Counted from the stretch's first letter, positions 9,074-17,657 are shown. The stretch is DNA of 64,000 nt from Clostridium_AT radicumherbarum (GCF_045310525.1 NZ_JBJHZY010000002.1:620001-684000); one strand, 5' to 3'. Numbers and translations are program-made. Notes: generated from the letters alone by a model not told the origin.

Positions 9074-9106
9074 CAAAAAATGCCGATAGAATGTATCTAT
9101 CGGCAT
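9074..9106 (-). terminator. Intrinsic terminator of the two-repeat protein gene
   Basis: Perfect 11-bp stem (9080-9090 with 9096-9106), five-base loop. On the minus strand it is followed by six T residues (9074-9079). Confidence 0.88.
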
Positions 9107-9122
9107 CTTTACATTGATTAAT

Positions 9123-9704
9123 TTATAGAACCTGGACAGCAAAGGCTGTAGATTGCGGAGGAATACTGAGTGTCATAAAGGTTGCAAAATCTATTCTTAC
9201 AAGCTGACCTACCCTTATATCTCGTAAGCTTATTCTATTGCCGCTTCTATCCAAAATAAGTGTTGAATTTGTTATGACAAATCGCATTTGACTATATATA
9301 TCATCAGCAAAACCTGTGTAAAGAAATCTATTTATAACATCAACCTCCAGCACTCTGTCCGTTTTAGAATTGAAAGGCCAATTTTTATAACTGACAACTA
9401 TCTTAAAAGCCTCTGATTGTGGAGGAATGCTTTTTGTCATTTTAGATGAAAAATCAGCATCTACTATCATCCCTACTCTCAAATTATTAAATGAAAAATT
9501 TTCCCCAAATGGGCTTAGTATTATTGTATTGGGTCCTACAGTCAAAGTAACAAGATTATTCTGAAGCATGTTATTGGGGCCTACAGTTACATATGATATT
9601 GTTACATATCCTGTCCCGCCATCTGTATAAATTCTTGTAATAGTACTATCTCTAACTCTAATAACATTTTCATTTTCTTGGTTAGAAACCCTTAAATTAT
9701 CCAT
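9123..9704 (-). CDS. Hypothetical protein with two tandem copies of a beta-rich domain
   Basis: A 193-residue protein without signal peptide. Two repeats of about 75 residues are visible: LRVGMIVDADFSSKMTKS plus IPPQSEAF in the first, IRVGQLVRIDFATFMTLS plus IPPQSTAF in the second. Each is preceded by a segment of the type GPNTIILSPFGENFSFNN or NSTLILDRSGNRISLRD. The pattern suggests duplicated small beta-barrels. I do not recognise a named family with certainty. It is divergent from the propeller gene at 9907, and the two share a 200-base intergenic region. It ends at a strong terminator. Confidence 0.7.
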   Translation of the reverse strand: MDNLRVSNQENENVIRVRDSTITRIYTDGGTGYVTISYVTVGPNNMLQNNLVTLTVGPNTIILSPFGENFSFNNLRVGMIVDADFSSKMTKSIPPQSEAFKIVVSYKNWPFNSKTDRVLEVDVINRFLYTGFADDIYSQMRFVITNSTLILDRSGNRISLRDIRVGQLVRIDFATFMTLSIPPQSTAFAVQVL

Positions 9705-9906
9705 ATTTCACCTCATAAATAGTTGCTTTTATGTTGAAAGTACGCCAAACAATTACACATAATTTCCTTTATATATTATTACTATCCATAATATCTTATG
9801 GATTAAAGTGGAAAAGTGCTACTATTCCTGTAACAAGTTTTGCAGCTAACCATAAAATAAATGTGATGAGGATTTTTATCCATAGCAAAAACTACTGGAG
9901 GTTTCA

Positions 9907-10920
9907 ATGTATAATAATCATTATTTTTATTGTCCTTATTACACACCTGAAGATGCTTACTCTTTTTTAGATACACAGCTAAGAAATTCTGGTTACAATG
10001 ATGCTTATGATGGACCTGAAGATATTGATTCATTTTATGAAGAAGATGTAGAAGAGGTTGTAAATGGTGATTCAGATGCTGGCAGCATGAATGATCCTAC
10101 TACCTTAAGCAGCAGATGGAGCAGCTGGGAGAGCCTTGGTGGTGTTTTAGCTTTTGCGCCTGGTGCTTCTTCACGGGCATCTAACAGACTTGATACTTTT
10201 GCAACTGGAACTGATAGCGCTTTATATCACAAATGGTGGGATGGTTCTCGCTGGAATGGCTTTGTAAATCTTGGTGGAATATTAACATCTGCCCCTGCTG
10301 CTGTTTCCTGGGGAAACAATAGGATTGATGTATTTGGCAGAGGTAGAGATAATGCACTTTGGCATATTTTCTGGAACGGCACCAGGTGGAGCAGATGGGA
10401 ATTCCTTGGAGGAAACTCAACCTCTTCTCCTGCTGTTTCTTCGTGGGCACCTAACAGGCTAGACACTTTCGCAAGAGGCGTGGACAATGCCCTATGGCAT
10501 AGATATTGGAATGGCTTACGATGGAGTAATTGGATACGTATAGCTGGGAGATTAACATCTTCTCCTGCTGCTGTTTCCTGGGGAAACAATAGAATTGACG
10601 TATTTGCACGTGGTCAAAACAACCAGCTCATTCATATATGGTGGAATGGAACTAGCTGGAGTAGATGGCAAGACCTTGGTGGGTTCTTAACTTCAGGACC
10701 TGCAGTTTCTTCTAGGGGCTCCAATAGACTTGAAGTATTTGCAAGAGGCCGAAACAATGAATTAATCACAAGGTCTTGGGATGGTTCTCGCTGGAGTGGC
10801 TGGAGTAGCCTTGGCGGTAATATAACCTCCGATCCAGCTGCAATATCTTGGGGTCCAAATAGAACTGATGTATTTGCTAGAGGTAAAGACAATGCAATGT
10901 GGCATATTTGGAGAAACTAG
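9907..10920 (+). CDS. Six-bladed lectin-like beta-propeller (DUF346/PLL type)
   Basis: A 337-residue protein. Residues 1-70 are acidic and aromatic (MYNNHYFYCPYYTPEDAY and several Asp/Glu clusters). Residues 71-337 are six tandem repeats of about 45 residues with the core W-x-x-W-x-x-LGG, SxPAAVSWGxNRIDVFARG and DNALWHxxWNG. Repeats of this kind form the blades of fucose-binding lectins such as AAL or PLL (family knowledge). There is no signal peptide or anchor, so it is either cytoplasmic or packaged by another route, for example on spores; that is speculation. GGAGG precedes the ATG. The DNA repeats are visible too. Confidence 0.82.
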   Translation: MYNNHYFYCPYYTPEDAYSFLDTQLRNSGYNDAYDGPEDIDSFYEEDVEEVVNGDSDAGSMNDPTTLSSRWSSWESLGGVLAFAPGASSRASNRLDTFATGTDSALYHKWWDGSRWNGFVNLGGILTSAPAAVSWGNNRIDVFGRGRDNALWHIFWNGTRWSRWEFLGGNSTSSPAVSSWAPNRLDTFARGVDNALWHRYWNGLRWSNWIRIAGRLTSSPAAVSWGNNRIDVFARGQNNQLIHIWWNGTSWSRWQDLGGFLTSGPAVSSRGSNRLEVFARGRNNELITRSWDGSRWSGWSSLGGNITSDPAAISWGPNRTDVFARGKDNAMWHIWRN

Positions 10921-10934
10921 CTGCAAAGCAGCAT

Positions 10935-10968
10935 CTGGCATGGGGACATTCCCTCTGCCAGTTTTTTT
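10935..10968 (+). terminator. Intrinsic terminator after the propeller gene
   Basis: Arms CTGGCA/TGCCAG with an inner G-C extension, then seven T residues. Confidence 0.88.
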
Positions 10969-10985
10969 ACGAATAGAAATTTAAT

Positions 10986-11010
10986 ACATATATTGTATAT
11001 ATGTTATAAT
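10986..11010 (+). promoter_or_regulatory. Palindrome over an extended -10 promoter (copy 1)
   Basis: Perfect dyad ACATATAT-TGT-ATATATGT at 10986-11004, directly followed by TATAAT at 11005-11010 with an upstream TG. About 45 bases here are nearly identical to the region before the lipoprotein gene (copy 2 at 13155). The two promoters may therefore share a regulator. Confidence 0.6.
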
Positions 11011-11202
11011 TTAACTTAAAGAGGTATAAATACTATATGATTCTATCATAATCCTAAAATTTAGTTAATTAGTACTAATTATGAATGGAGTGAACAAAAT
11101 ATTTAATATAACATCATCAATCACTGAAGCATATGTCAGTAAATCAGTTGTTGAGCAGCCAATTGAGGCAGTATAATATTCAATGGGAGGTTTTTAAATT
11201 TA

Positions 11203-11505
11203 ATGGCAGATGTTGACTATGCTGCATGTAAGCAAATGTCTTTAGATGAGTGTAAACAGATTACAAAAATGACTAAAGATTTTATAGTAAAAGAAACTGA
11301 ATCCCATCCGATAATGGATAGTGGTTATGATCAATTAAACATTAGGCTCAAATTTGACATAAACAGAGATAGCTATGTTTTTGAAAGCCCTTATTGGGTT
11401 TCTACTGAAATCCCCAATGATAATCCAAATACTTCTGTAGAGAATAACTATACGAAATGGTACTTTAATATTAATGATATATTACAAACTACATTTGAGT
11501 TTTAA
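11203..11505 (+). CDS. Hypothetical 100-residue protein
   Basis: A small soluble protein with no signal peptide or membrane helix. The N-terminus is helical with two Cys (C9, C17); the C-terminus is rich in Tyr, Trp and Asn (NNYTKWYFNINDILQTTF). I recognise no family. GGGAGG lies before the ATG with a rather long 12-base spacer. The next gene, a PNPOx-type flavoprotein, starts 13 bases after its stop, so the two are probably one operon under the palindromic promoter at 10986. A 31-codon frame between promoter and gene (11081-11176) lacks a convincing ribosome site. Confidence 0.6.
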   Translation: MADVDYAACKQMSLDECKQITKMTKDFIVKETESHPIMDSGYDQLNIRLKFDINRDSYVFESPYWVSTEIPNDNPNTSVENNYTKWYFNINDILQTTFEF

Positions 11506-11518
11506 GTGAGGTATAATT

Positions 11519-12004
11519 ATGTTTCGAGAAATGAGAAGAAAAAAACAATTATTATCCAAGGAAGAGACAATTGAAATTTTAAATTCATGCACATCTGGAG
11601 TTTTAGGAGTAATAGGTGACAATGATTATCCTTATACCGTTCCAGTAAGTTATGCTTTTAAAGATGACAAACTATTTATACATAGTGCTAGACAAGGACA
11701 TAAGATTGATAGCATAAAAAGAAATGATAAGGTAACATTTTGTGTGATAGATAGAGATGAAGTAGTACAAAAAACATTTACTACCTATTTTCGTAGTGTT
11801 TCTATCTTCGGCAGGGCAAGGATTATTACTGAGGATTCAGATAGGCGATATGCTCTTCAATCCTTAGTTGAAAAATATTCACCTGATTATATTAAAGAAG
11901 GACAGCAAGAAATTGAAAGAGAATTGGATAGAGTATGTTTAATCGAAATCAAAATCGAACATATGACCGGTAAAGCAGCTATAGAAATTGTCAATAGTAA
12001 TTAG
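11519..12004 (+). CDS. NimA-like pyridoxamine 5'-phosphate oxidase-family flavoprotein
   Basis: A 161-residue split-barrel flavoprotein. The opening KEETIEILNSCTSGVLGVIGDND, the strand YPYTVPVSYAF, and KLFIHSARQGHKIDSI match the NimA/PNPOx-like group that binds FMN or heme and includes 5-nitroimidazole-resistance proteins (family knowledge). Resistance itself cannot be inferred, because most members have other roles. GAGGT precedes the ATG. It is probably cotranscribed with the 100-residue protein 13 bases upstream. Confidence 0.85.
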   Translation: MFREMRRKKQLLSKEETIEILNSCTSGVLGVIGDNDYPYTVPVSYAFKDDKLFIHSARQGHKIDSIKRNDKVTFCVIDRDEVVQKTFTTYFRSVSIFGRARIITEDSDRRYALQSLVEKYSPDYIKEGQQEIERELDRVCLIEIKIEHMTGKAAIEIVNSN

Positions 12005-12121
12005 AAGTTTTTTTTAATGATTTATTAATCTAAATCTAATAAAAAAGTATTAATATATAAATAGATTAGTGTTTCTTAATAAAAGGAGCATAATAAATTT
12101 TTATAAGCAAGGTGAAAATAA

Positions 12122-12637
12122 ATGTCAGTAAAAAATGTAAACAGAAAAGATGCAGCTAAATATATGAATAACGATCTAATACATAAAAGTTTTGAAATTG
12201 GAATTTTACTAAAAGCCATTGATGGGATTTTAGAAATAATAGGTGGAATCTTATTAAAATTTTTCACTCCGGCATCATTAAACAAATTAGTTGTTTTACT
12301 AACACAGCACGAATTATCTGAAGACCCAAATGATATTATATCTAATATGATGATTAAAATGAGTGCTAGCTTCTCTATTAGTACGCAAAATTTTGGTGTG
12401 TTCTATTTAATTTCTCATGGTCTAGTTAAATTTATTCTTATTATTTTTTTATGGAAAAGAAATATTTGGGCCTATCCCCTTACTATTGTTTCATTAGTTT
12501 TATTTATTATTTATCAGATTTATCGTTATACAATTGATCATTCAGCCTTTCTAATTGTCCTTACAATTTTTGATATTATAATGATATTTTTAACTTACAT
12601 AGAATATAAGAGAATGAAGGGTGAATTTTCGTTATAA
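12122..12637 (+). CDS. DUF2127 membrane protein
   Basis: A 171-residue membrane protein with four predicted helices: IGILLKAIDGILEIIGGILL, FGVFYLISHGLVKFILIIFLW, a stretch around YPLTIVSLVLFIIYQIY, and AFLIVLTIFDIIMIFLTYIE. Spacing and the motif GLVKF..L...LW..N.WAYP are those of DUF2127 proteins, whose function is unknown. AAGGTG provides a weak ribosome site. It has its own upstream region of about 115 bases, with no terminator visible before it. Confidence 0.8.
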   Translation: MSVKNVNRKDAAKYMNNDLIHKSFEIGILLKAIDGILEIIGGILLKFFTPASLNKLVVLLTQHELSEDPNDIISNMMIKMSASFSISTQNFGVFYLISHGLVKFILIIFLWKRNIWAYPLTIVSLVLFIIYQIYRYTIDHSAFLIVLTIFDIIMIFLTYIEYKRMKGEFSL

Positions 12638-12804
12638 ACGGCCCTTATCACATCTTTTTCATTAATTTATTAAAAAATTTCACTTTAATATTGAAATTAT
12701 ATTATATGTGCTATATTATATATGTATAAGGTATTAATTATGTATCATTTTTATATTGTACTTTACATATAATATATCACATATTTTATAAAGGAGAGTC
12801 TGTT

Positions 12805-12984
12805 ATGAACAGTACAGTTGGAATTTCAGAACAAATATTAAATGAAATTGATAATTTAATGGAAAAGTCAGGTGTATCTAAAGAAACCTTCTTAAAGCAC
12901 ATTGCTGACTATTACAACATGAATTTTGTTTTAGACAAGAAAATTAACGACCTAAATGCCTACTATGATAGTTTCACTAACTAG
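12805..12984 (+). CDS. Small 59-residue protein, possibly ribbon-helix-helix-like
   Basis: An open frame of 59 residues with an excellent AAGGAGAG ribosome site seven bases before ATG. It reads MNSTVGISEQILNEIDNL and continues MEKSGVSKETFLKHIADYYN. The pattern strand-helix-turn-helix in the first 40 residues resembles CopG/Arc-type DNA-binding proteins, but this is weak. No toxin partner is beside it. The flanks are AT-rich with several short palindromes of the ACATAT/ATATGT kind. Confidence 0.6.
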   Translation: MNSTVGISEQILNEIDNLMEKSGVSKETFLKHIADYYNMNFVLDKKINDLNAYYDSFTN

Positions 12985-13045
12985 AAATAAGTGAGACATT
13001 CATTATCAAAATATTTACTGTTTACTACTATAGTTCCACTTCCAA

Positions 13046-13073
13046 TGCGGCACGGGGCGTTTCTCGTGCCACA
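13046..13073. repeat. Dispersed GC-rich palindrome, copy 1
   Basis: TGCGGCACG and CGTGCCACA pair around a ten-base loop containing GGGCGTTTCT. It stands out from the AT-rich context. Related sequences occur at 34361-34389 and, in inverse orientation, at 63896-63923. The layout resembles REP/REPIN-type dispersed repeats. Confidence 0.65.
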
Positions 13074-13105
13074 CATTAAAAAATATATATTATAAAAAAT
13101 ATTAA

Positions 13106-13133
13106 GGGCAGCTAAATAAAGCTGTCCATTTTT
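13106..13133 (+). terminator. Intrinsic terminator
   Basis: GGGCAGCT/AGCTGTCC stem with one G-U pair, six-base loop, then T residues. It probably ends the small-protein transcript from 12805. Confidence 0.8.
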
Positions 13134-13154
13134 TATATGTATAGAAATATTAAT

Positions 13155-13180
13155 ACATATTTTTAAATATATGTTATAAT
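13155..13180 (+). promoter_or_regulatory. Palindromic promoter (copy 2) of the lipoprotein gene
   Basis: ACATAT at 13155-13160 and ATATATGT at 13167-13174 flank a T/A-rich centre; TATAAT follows at 13175-13180, preceded by TG. The sequence from about 13141 to 13185 aligns closely with 10974-11015. Confidence 0.6.
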
Positions 13181-13227
13181 TTAACTACATGAATTTAAGA
13201 TATTAAAGTGTGAATTTGAGGTGTATA

Positions 13228-14556
13228 ATGAACAAAAAGATTTATATAGTACAGCTTATTTTAATTTTAGGAGTATCATCTGTTTTAACAGGTTGCTCAC
13301 CAGCAAAAAATTCAAACCCTACTAAAAGTGAAGAAATAACCGTTATAAATCCTACTGCTCAGAAAGAGGTAAATGAGATAAAAACTTCTTCAGTACCTAA
13401 CTTCCAAGGAATTTATAATAATACAATAGAAATAGATGTCAAGTTTGATTCTAGCAGTATGTATAGTAATAAAGCTGTCAAAATCAAAGATGGCAAAATG
13501 ATATCTGATATCTTAACAATGATTGGGAAAAGCCAACTGATACAAGATGAGTCTAAAATTAATAATATGAGTGGAATGGCTGCTAAGAATAACAGCATGA
13601 TTTTGGTTCAAAGTGACAAAAGCAAAAAGGAAATTAAATTTGCCTTTGATGATGCAGCATTTGCATTTGGATATATACAAATTGATAATAATAAGTTTGA
13701 CCCTGGTTTTAGTTTTTGTAGGTATATAAGGGACCTCACTGAATATAGACAGTTTGATACTAACATTGATAAGGCGTCTGAGGAATTATTTAAAAAGTAT
13801 AATTGGACTATCGATTATAGAATCAATACAATAAATGAAACACTTCCTTCTAACTTAAAATATGAGGCCGGAGAGTATCCAGTAAAACTATATTGGGCTT
13901 ATAATAAGGAGCTTTCAAAGAGTATCGGACTTGATTATAGTGAATATCTAGGTAAGAAAGTTCAAGTTGACATTTATAGACTAAGGGAGCCGCTGCCTGA
14001 CTATATGAGCCCTCGAATGGATTCACGAGGAATCCTAGTGAAATATGATAATAAAATTATTGGGGCATTTATTGATGCTGGAAGGCATAGTAACTTTGCC
14101 TGTTCACTGAATAGAAAAAGCCTAGCAGATATAACAAATAAAGAATGGAATAGCTGGGTTAGCGACTACATGGATTATAATAATGAGCTAGAAATAAAAC
14201 TGTCTAAAATGAAGCCAGAGGACATTATTAAAGAGTATTATGCTGCTATTAACAGCCATAATGAAAAGCTGCAGTATGCATGCATGACTACGCAAAATGT
14301 ATCCAGTTATCTTGCAATGAATATGGACAATAATCAGCTGATTAATGGTAGTTTTAAGGATGCCTATGTTCTAGAAACGCAAAACACTGCACCATGGAAA
14401 TTAATAAGTATTAAACAATTAAATATTCCTGATAACAAAGCTGGAACTTTAGAGTATGCAGTTACAGATTTAAAATTTGAAACTAGATATATTATATTGG
14501 AAAAGGAATCTGATAAAATAGGCTGGCGCATTCAGGGTGTAGGAACAGGGCCTTAG
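13228..14556 (+). CDS. Lipoprotein with DUF4830-like C-terminal region
   Basis: A 442-residue surface lipoprotein. The signal sequence ends in the lipobox SVLTGC (lipidated Cys about residue 23). The C-terminal 150 residues contain MKPEDIIKEYYAAINSHNEK and APWKLISIKQLNI, the pattern of DUF4830 modules found in many clostridial lipoproteins of unknown function. An in-frame GTG at 13210 exists, but GAGGT just upstream and the canonical MNKKIYIV start point to 13228. It stands alone behind the palindromic promoter. Confidence 0.82.
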   Translation: MNKKIYIVQLILILGVSSVLTGCSPAKNSNPTKSEEITVINPTAQKEVNEIKTSSVPNFQGIYNNTIEIDVKFDSSSMYSNKAVKIKDGKMISDILTMIGKSQLIQDESKINNMSGMAAKNNSMILVQSDKSKKEIKFAFDDAAFAFGYIQIDNNKFDPGFSFCRYIRDLTEYRQFDTNIDKASEELFKKYNWTIDYRINTINETLPSNLKYEAGEYPVKLYWAYNKELSKSIGLDYSEYLGKKVQVDIYRLREPLPDYMSPRMDSRGILVKYDNKIIGAFIDAGRHSNFACSLNRKSLADITNKEWNSWVSDYMDYNNELEIKLSKMKPEDIIKEYYAAINSHNEKLQYACMTTQNVSSYLAMNMDNNQLINGSFKDAYVLETQNTAPWKLISIKQLNIPDNKAGTLEYAVTDLKFETRYIILEKESDKIGWRIQGVGTGP

Positions 14557-14657
14557 AGTATAAGTGCATTAGTAGCATATTGTAACAAAATTTGAGCTTT
14601 AATATTAATACAGTAATCATTGATAAGATGAGATAAAATTAATACTTGGGGGTTATT

Positions 14658-15281
14658 ATGTATAACTATATTATATTTGATATTGATGGAACACTTTTAG
14701 ATACGGAATTTGCGCTTCTTTCATCACTTCAAAAATTGGTATTGGAAGAGCTTAATAAGCATATGAGCTTTGATGAATTAAGATTTGCCTTGGGTATTCC
14801 AGGAGAAGTAACCTTGGAAAAACTGAAAATATCAAATGTTTCAGCTTGCATTATTAAGTGGAATCAGTATATAAATGATAGTTTCCATCTTGTGAAGGTT
14901 TTTGATAAAATTGAGGAAACTTTAGCTGCTTTAAGTAAAATGGAAATTTCAATGGGTATAGTTACTTCAAAAACAAGAGAAGAATTTGAAAATGACTTTA
15001 TACCTTTTGGGTTGCCTAAATACTTCGGTTCAGTGGTTTGTGCAGATGATACTGAAAAACATAAGCCCAATCCAGAGCCAATTTTAAAGTTAATTGAACT
15101 AACAGGTATTGATAAATCGAAAATAATATATATTGGTGATACGAAATATGATATGGAGTGTGCCTACAGTGCAGGCATAGATTTTGCATTGGCCTTATGG
15201 GGTGCAAAATCCTCAAATGGAATTAATGCAAATTATGTCCTTGATGATCCTAAAAAAGTATTAGAACTTGTAAAAATTTAA
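14658..15281 (+). CDS. HAD-IA phosphatase (phosphoglycolate phosphatase-like)
   Basis: A 207-residue HAD hydrolase. Motif I FDIDGTLLDTE (nucleophile near residue 7), motif II VTSKT, the motif III Lys in KHKPNPEPI and motif IV YIGDTKYDMECA are all present. The small alpha-helical cap is typical of subfamily IA (phosphoglycolate phosphatase, beta-phosphoglucomutase). The substrate is uncertain. An in-frame TTG at 14646 is less likely than the ATG at 14658, which has a GGGGG ribosome site at correct spacing. A terminator follows. Confidence 0.88.
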   Translation: MYNYIIFDIDGTLLDTEFALLSSLQKLVLEELNKHMSFDELRFALGIPGEVTLEKLKISNVSACIIKWNQYINDSFHLVKVFDKIEETLAALSKMEISMGIVTSKTREEFENDFIPFGLPKYFGSVVCADDTEKHKPNPEPILKLIELTGIDKSKIIYIGDTKYDMECAYSAGIDFALALWGAKSSNGINANYVLDDPKKVLELVKI

Positions 15282-15328
15282 ATTTTGAAAATATTGTTAC
15301 CTTCAATAAACTTTTACAAAAAAAAATT

Positions 15329-15361
15329 AAACTGGTACTAAGATAGTGCCAGTTTTTTTAA
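15329..15361 (+). terminator. Intrinsic terminator after the HAD phosphatase
   Basis: AAACTGGTACT/AGTGCCAGTTT stem with one G-U pair, five-base loop, then T residues. Confidence 0.88.
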
Positions 15362-15402
15362 TTTAATTCTACGATAATGCTTTCTTAAAACATAAGTGAA
15401 AA

Positions 15403-16029
15403 TTAACACTGCTTTATAATTAACTCATCAAGGGGTAATCTTGGTCTTTGAGAAGGTGCTTGATCTGAATAGCCTATTGGAACTAGTGCAACTACATCAT
15501 ACCTGTCATCAAGCTCTAATATACTTTTTGTCTTTTCGCCATCAACCATCATTATCCAGCAGCTTCCAAGGCCTAAATCTGTTGCTCTAAGTATCATATG
15601 TTCAACAGCTATTGCTAAATTTAAACTCATATATGCTTTTAAAGCAGCTTCACTCATGTTGCTTCTTCTTTTATTATAGTCATCCTTATCTTTGTTATCA
15701 CCAGTTTTTTTATCTAATGGTGTATCTTCAAAAGCTTTTGCTTCAGTTAACTCTTTCATTCTCTCTCCTGATGCCATAATAGAATTCTTATCAACACAAC
15801 ATGCAATAACAACAGGTGCCTTTGTAACAAAAGGAAGAGGTGTACCTTCGTTTAATTTCTCTCTCATTTCTTTACTTTTAATTACTACAAAACGAGTAGG
15901 TTGTAGATTAGTTCCTGAAGGTGCTAAACGTGCTGCTTCTATTATTTCTGTTATATAGTCATCAGGTACGGCATCTTGTTTAAACTTTCTTATACTTCTT
16001 CTTGATTGTATTGCTTCCTTTACTTCCAT
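15403..16029 (-). CDS. Nitroreductase-family protein
   Basis: A 208-residue FMN-dependent nitroreductase-fold protein. The N-terminus MEVKEAIQSRRSIRKFKQD, the segment ARLAPSGTNLQPTRFVVI and the late GLGSCWIMM plus VPIGYSDQAPSQRPR are family hallmarks (FMN phosphate and ring contacts). Reactions range from nitro reduction to flavin or enone reduction. An upstream ATG at 16053 is rejected because AAAGGAG lies just before 16029. It is divergent from an HxlR regulator, a common pairing in which the regulator senses electrophiles. Confidence 0.9.
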   Translation of the reverse strand: MEVKEAIQSRRSIRKFKQDAVPDDYITEIIEAARLAPSGTNLQPTRFVVIKSKEMREKLNEGTPLPFVTKAPVVIACCVDKNSIMASGERMKELTEAKAFEDTPLDKKTGDNKDKDDYNKRRSNMSEAALKAYMSLNLAIAVEHMILRATDLGLGSCWIMMVDGEKTKSILELDDRYDVVALVPIGYSDQAPSQRPRLPLDELIIKQC

Positions 16030-16184
16030 TTTAAAATACTCCTTTAACAACAATATTTTTAAAGTGTTCTTAAATTTGTTTTATAGTTTTAGCTTAATTA
16101 CACTTTACATGCATGATGCATTTATATAAAATATTATATTGATGTAAATAAACTTGAACAAGTACGCAAAATTTCTTTAGTAGG

Positions 16185-16198
16185 TTACATAAATGTAA
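16185..16198. promoter_or_regulatory. Candidate HxlR operator
   Basis: Perfect dyad TTACAT-AA-ATGTAA located 16 bases before the HxlR start, in the intergenic region shared with the divergent nitroreductase gene. HxlR proteins usually bind dyads here; the assignment is inference. Confidence 0.45.
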
Positions 16199-16213
16199 GT
16201 AATGGAGGCTAAA

Positions 16214-16573
16214 ATGAACAAGCGCTCAATAGAAAAAGTATCTATGGATGAAAATGCAATCCATTATGCTCTGAATATAATAAGTGGAAAATGGCGTTTG
16301 AAGATTCTTGGGGAGATCTCTAAAAATGAAACTATAAGATTTAATAAATTACAAAAGAATGTAGAAGGAATCTCTAGCTTGATGCTAACACGTTGTTTAA
16401 AGGAGTTAATTGAATATAAACTAGTAGATAGAAAACAATTTGATGAAATTCCACCCCATGTAGAATATTCATTAACAGATTTGGGAAGGTCTTTATGCCC
16501 TATATTACATTCTTTAGAGGTTTTCGGATTAAATGTAATTGAAGAAACAAAAAATTCACAGAAAAAAAGCTGA
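16214..16573 (+). CDS. HxlR-family regulator
   Basis: A 119-residue winged-helix protein. The signature ISGKWRLKILGEIS, then RFNKLQKNVEGISSLMLTR and LKELIEYKLVDRKQFDEIPP is typical of HxlR proteins, except that the usual conserved N-terminal Cys is not present before the winged helix. Its first in-frame ATG (16202) overlaps the ribosome site; GGAGG at 16205-16209 serves the ATG at 16214. It is divergent from and probably controls the nitroreductase. Confidence 0.88.
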   Translation: MNKRSIEKVSMDENAIHYALNIISGKWRLKILGEISKNETIRFNKLQKNVEGISSLMLTRCLKELIEYKLVDRKQFDEIPPHVEYSLTDLGRSLCPILHSLEVFGLNVIEETKNSQKKS

Positions 16574-16613
16574 TCTGCCCTTTATAATCTCTAAAATTAT
16601 ATTTATTAATAAA

Positions 16614-16640
16614 AGCAGCCCTTGAAATCAAGGGCTTGCT
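16614..16640. terminator. Bidirectional hairpin between convergent genes
   Basis: AGCAGCCCTTGA and TCAAGGGCTTGCT form a 12-bp stem with one bulge and a two-base loop. T residues follow on the minus side. It serves the convergent HxlR and LysR genes. Confidence 0.75.
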
Positions 16641-16704
16641 TAAAAATTAGGCTTGCTTATTATTTTATTTGACATAGGAACACTTAAGTTATTTATAAAT
16701 TACT

Positions 16705-17595
16705 TTAATCAATATTAAAATCTTCCCTTACTAATTGCATAAATAGCAACATTGCAGGACTAAGCCATTTGTTCTTATGATAAGCGTAAATAGCTGTTAT
16801 TTCGGTATCAGAGCAGCCTATTTCAAGCTCCTTTAACTTACCATTTTTCAGTTCTCCTTCTACTGTAAAACGAGGCAGCAAGGAAATCCCCAAATTACTT
16901 GCAACACATTTTTTTATCGCTTCTATACTCCATAGTTCTATTGTATTTTTTAAACATATATTATTTTCGCAAAAATAATCTTCAAGTATTTTTCGATAAA
17001 TGGATTCAGGCTCATTTATAATAAGACTTGTATTTATTTCTTGATTAGGTTTGCATAGATCAAATTTATCTTTCTCTAATAATGGCGGGCATATTAAAGC
17101 TAAGGGGAAATCAGCTAGTTTAACAGTAATCAAACTATCAATTTCACTTCCCACCTCATACATCAAACCAAGGTCTATCTCTCCCTTGGATAAGATATTT
17201 TTTATGGCAAGGCAATTGAGCGAAACTATAGAAAGTTTTACATTAGGAGCCTTTTCTTTAAATAATCTAAGCACATTTTGTAATTTATAAGATATCAAGG
17301 ATTCTGTAGCAGCAATCTTCAATTCTCCTGTAAGATTACCACCTGATTTTCCAATGCTCTCAATCTTTTTAACTGTATCAAGTAACTCATTTGTATAAGG
17401 TATCAATTCTTTGCCTAATGTGGTTAATACCATGTTACGACCAATTTTCTCAAATAGCTTGATGGAGAGCTCCTGCTCCAGCTGTTGAATTTGAGCTGTT
17501 ACAGTAGATTGTGTGTAGCCTAGCTTCATTGCAGCATTTGAGAAATTGCCTTCCTCTATAATACTCTTAAATGTTTTAAAATGTCTAATATCCAT
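16705..17595 (-). CDS. LysR-family regulator
   Basis: A 296-residue LysR protein. The N-terminal helix-turn-helix is clear: MDIRHFKTFKSIIEEGNFSN, AAMKLGYTQSTVTAQIQQLE and LFEKIGRNMVLTTLG. The substrate-binding domain occupies residues 90-290. The ligand is unknown. It is divergent from the QueG-like gene, with a 125-base shared region that contains an inverted repeat with 7-base arms, so control of that gene and of itself is likely. Confidence 0.9.
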   Translation of the reverse strand: MDIRHFKTFKSIIEEGNFSNAAMKLGYTQSTVTAQIQQLEQELSIKLFEKIGRNMVLTTLGKELIPYTNELLDTVKKIESIGKSGGNLTGELKIAATESLISYKLQNVLRLFKEKAPNVKLSIVSLNCLAIKNILSKGEIDLGLMYEVGSEIDSLITVKLADFPLALICPPLLEKDKFDLCKPNQEINTSLIINEPESIYRKILEDYFCENNICLKNTIELWSIEAIKKCVASNLGISLLPRFTVEGELKNGKLKELEIGCSDTEITAIYAYHKNKWLSPAMLLFMQLVREDFNID

Positions 17596-17657
17596 TTCTT
17601 CACCCCATCTCTATATAATAAATAATATATTTGTAAAAATGAATTGTCAATTCGAAT

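Noticed and set aside
9731..9970. 79-codon frame overlapping the start of the propeller gene
   Set aside because: Overlaps the well-supported propeller gene in another frame and lacks a ribosome site.
10180..10892. Several long minus-strand frames inside the propeller gene
   Set aside because: They are shadows created by the repeated plus-strand codons; the repeat proteins they would encode have no plausible starts.
11081..11176. 31-codon frame (MNGVNKIFNITSS...) before the 100-residue protein gene
   Set aside because: No Shine-Dalgarno sequence at a useful distance and no recognisable product; left as leader sequence.
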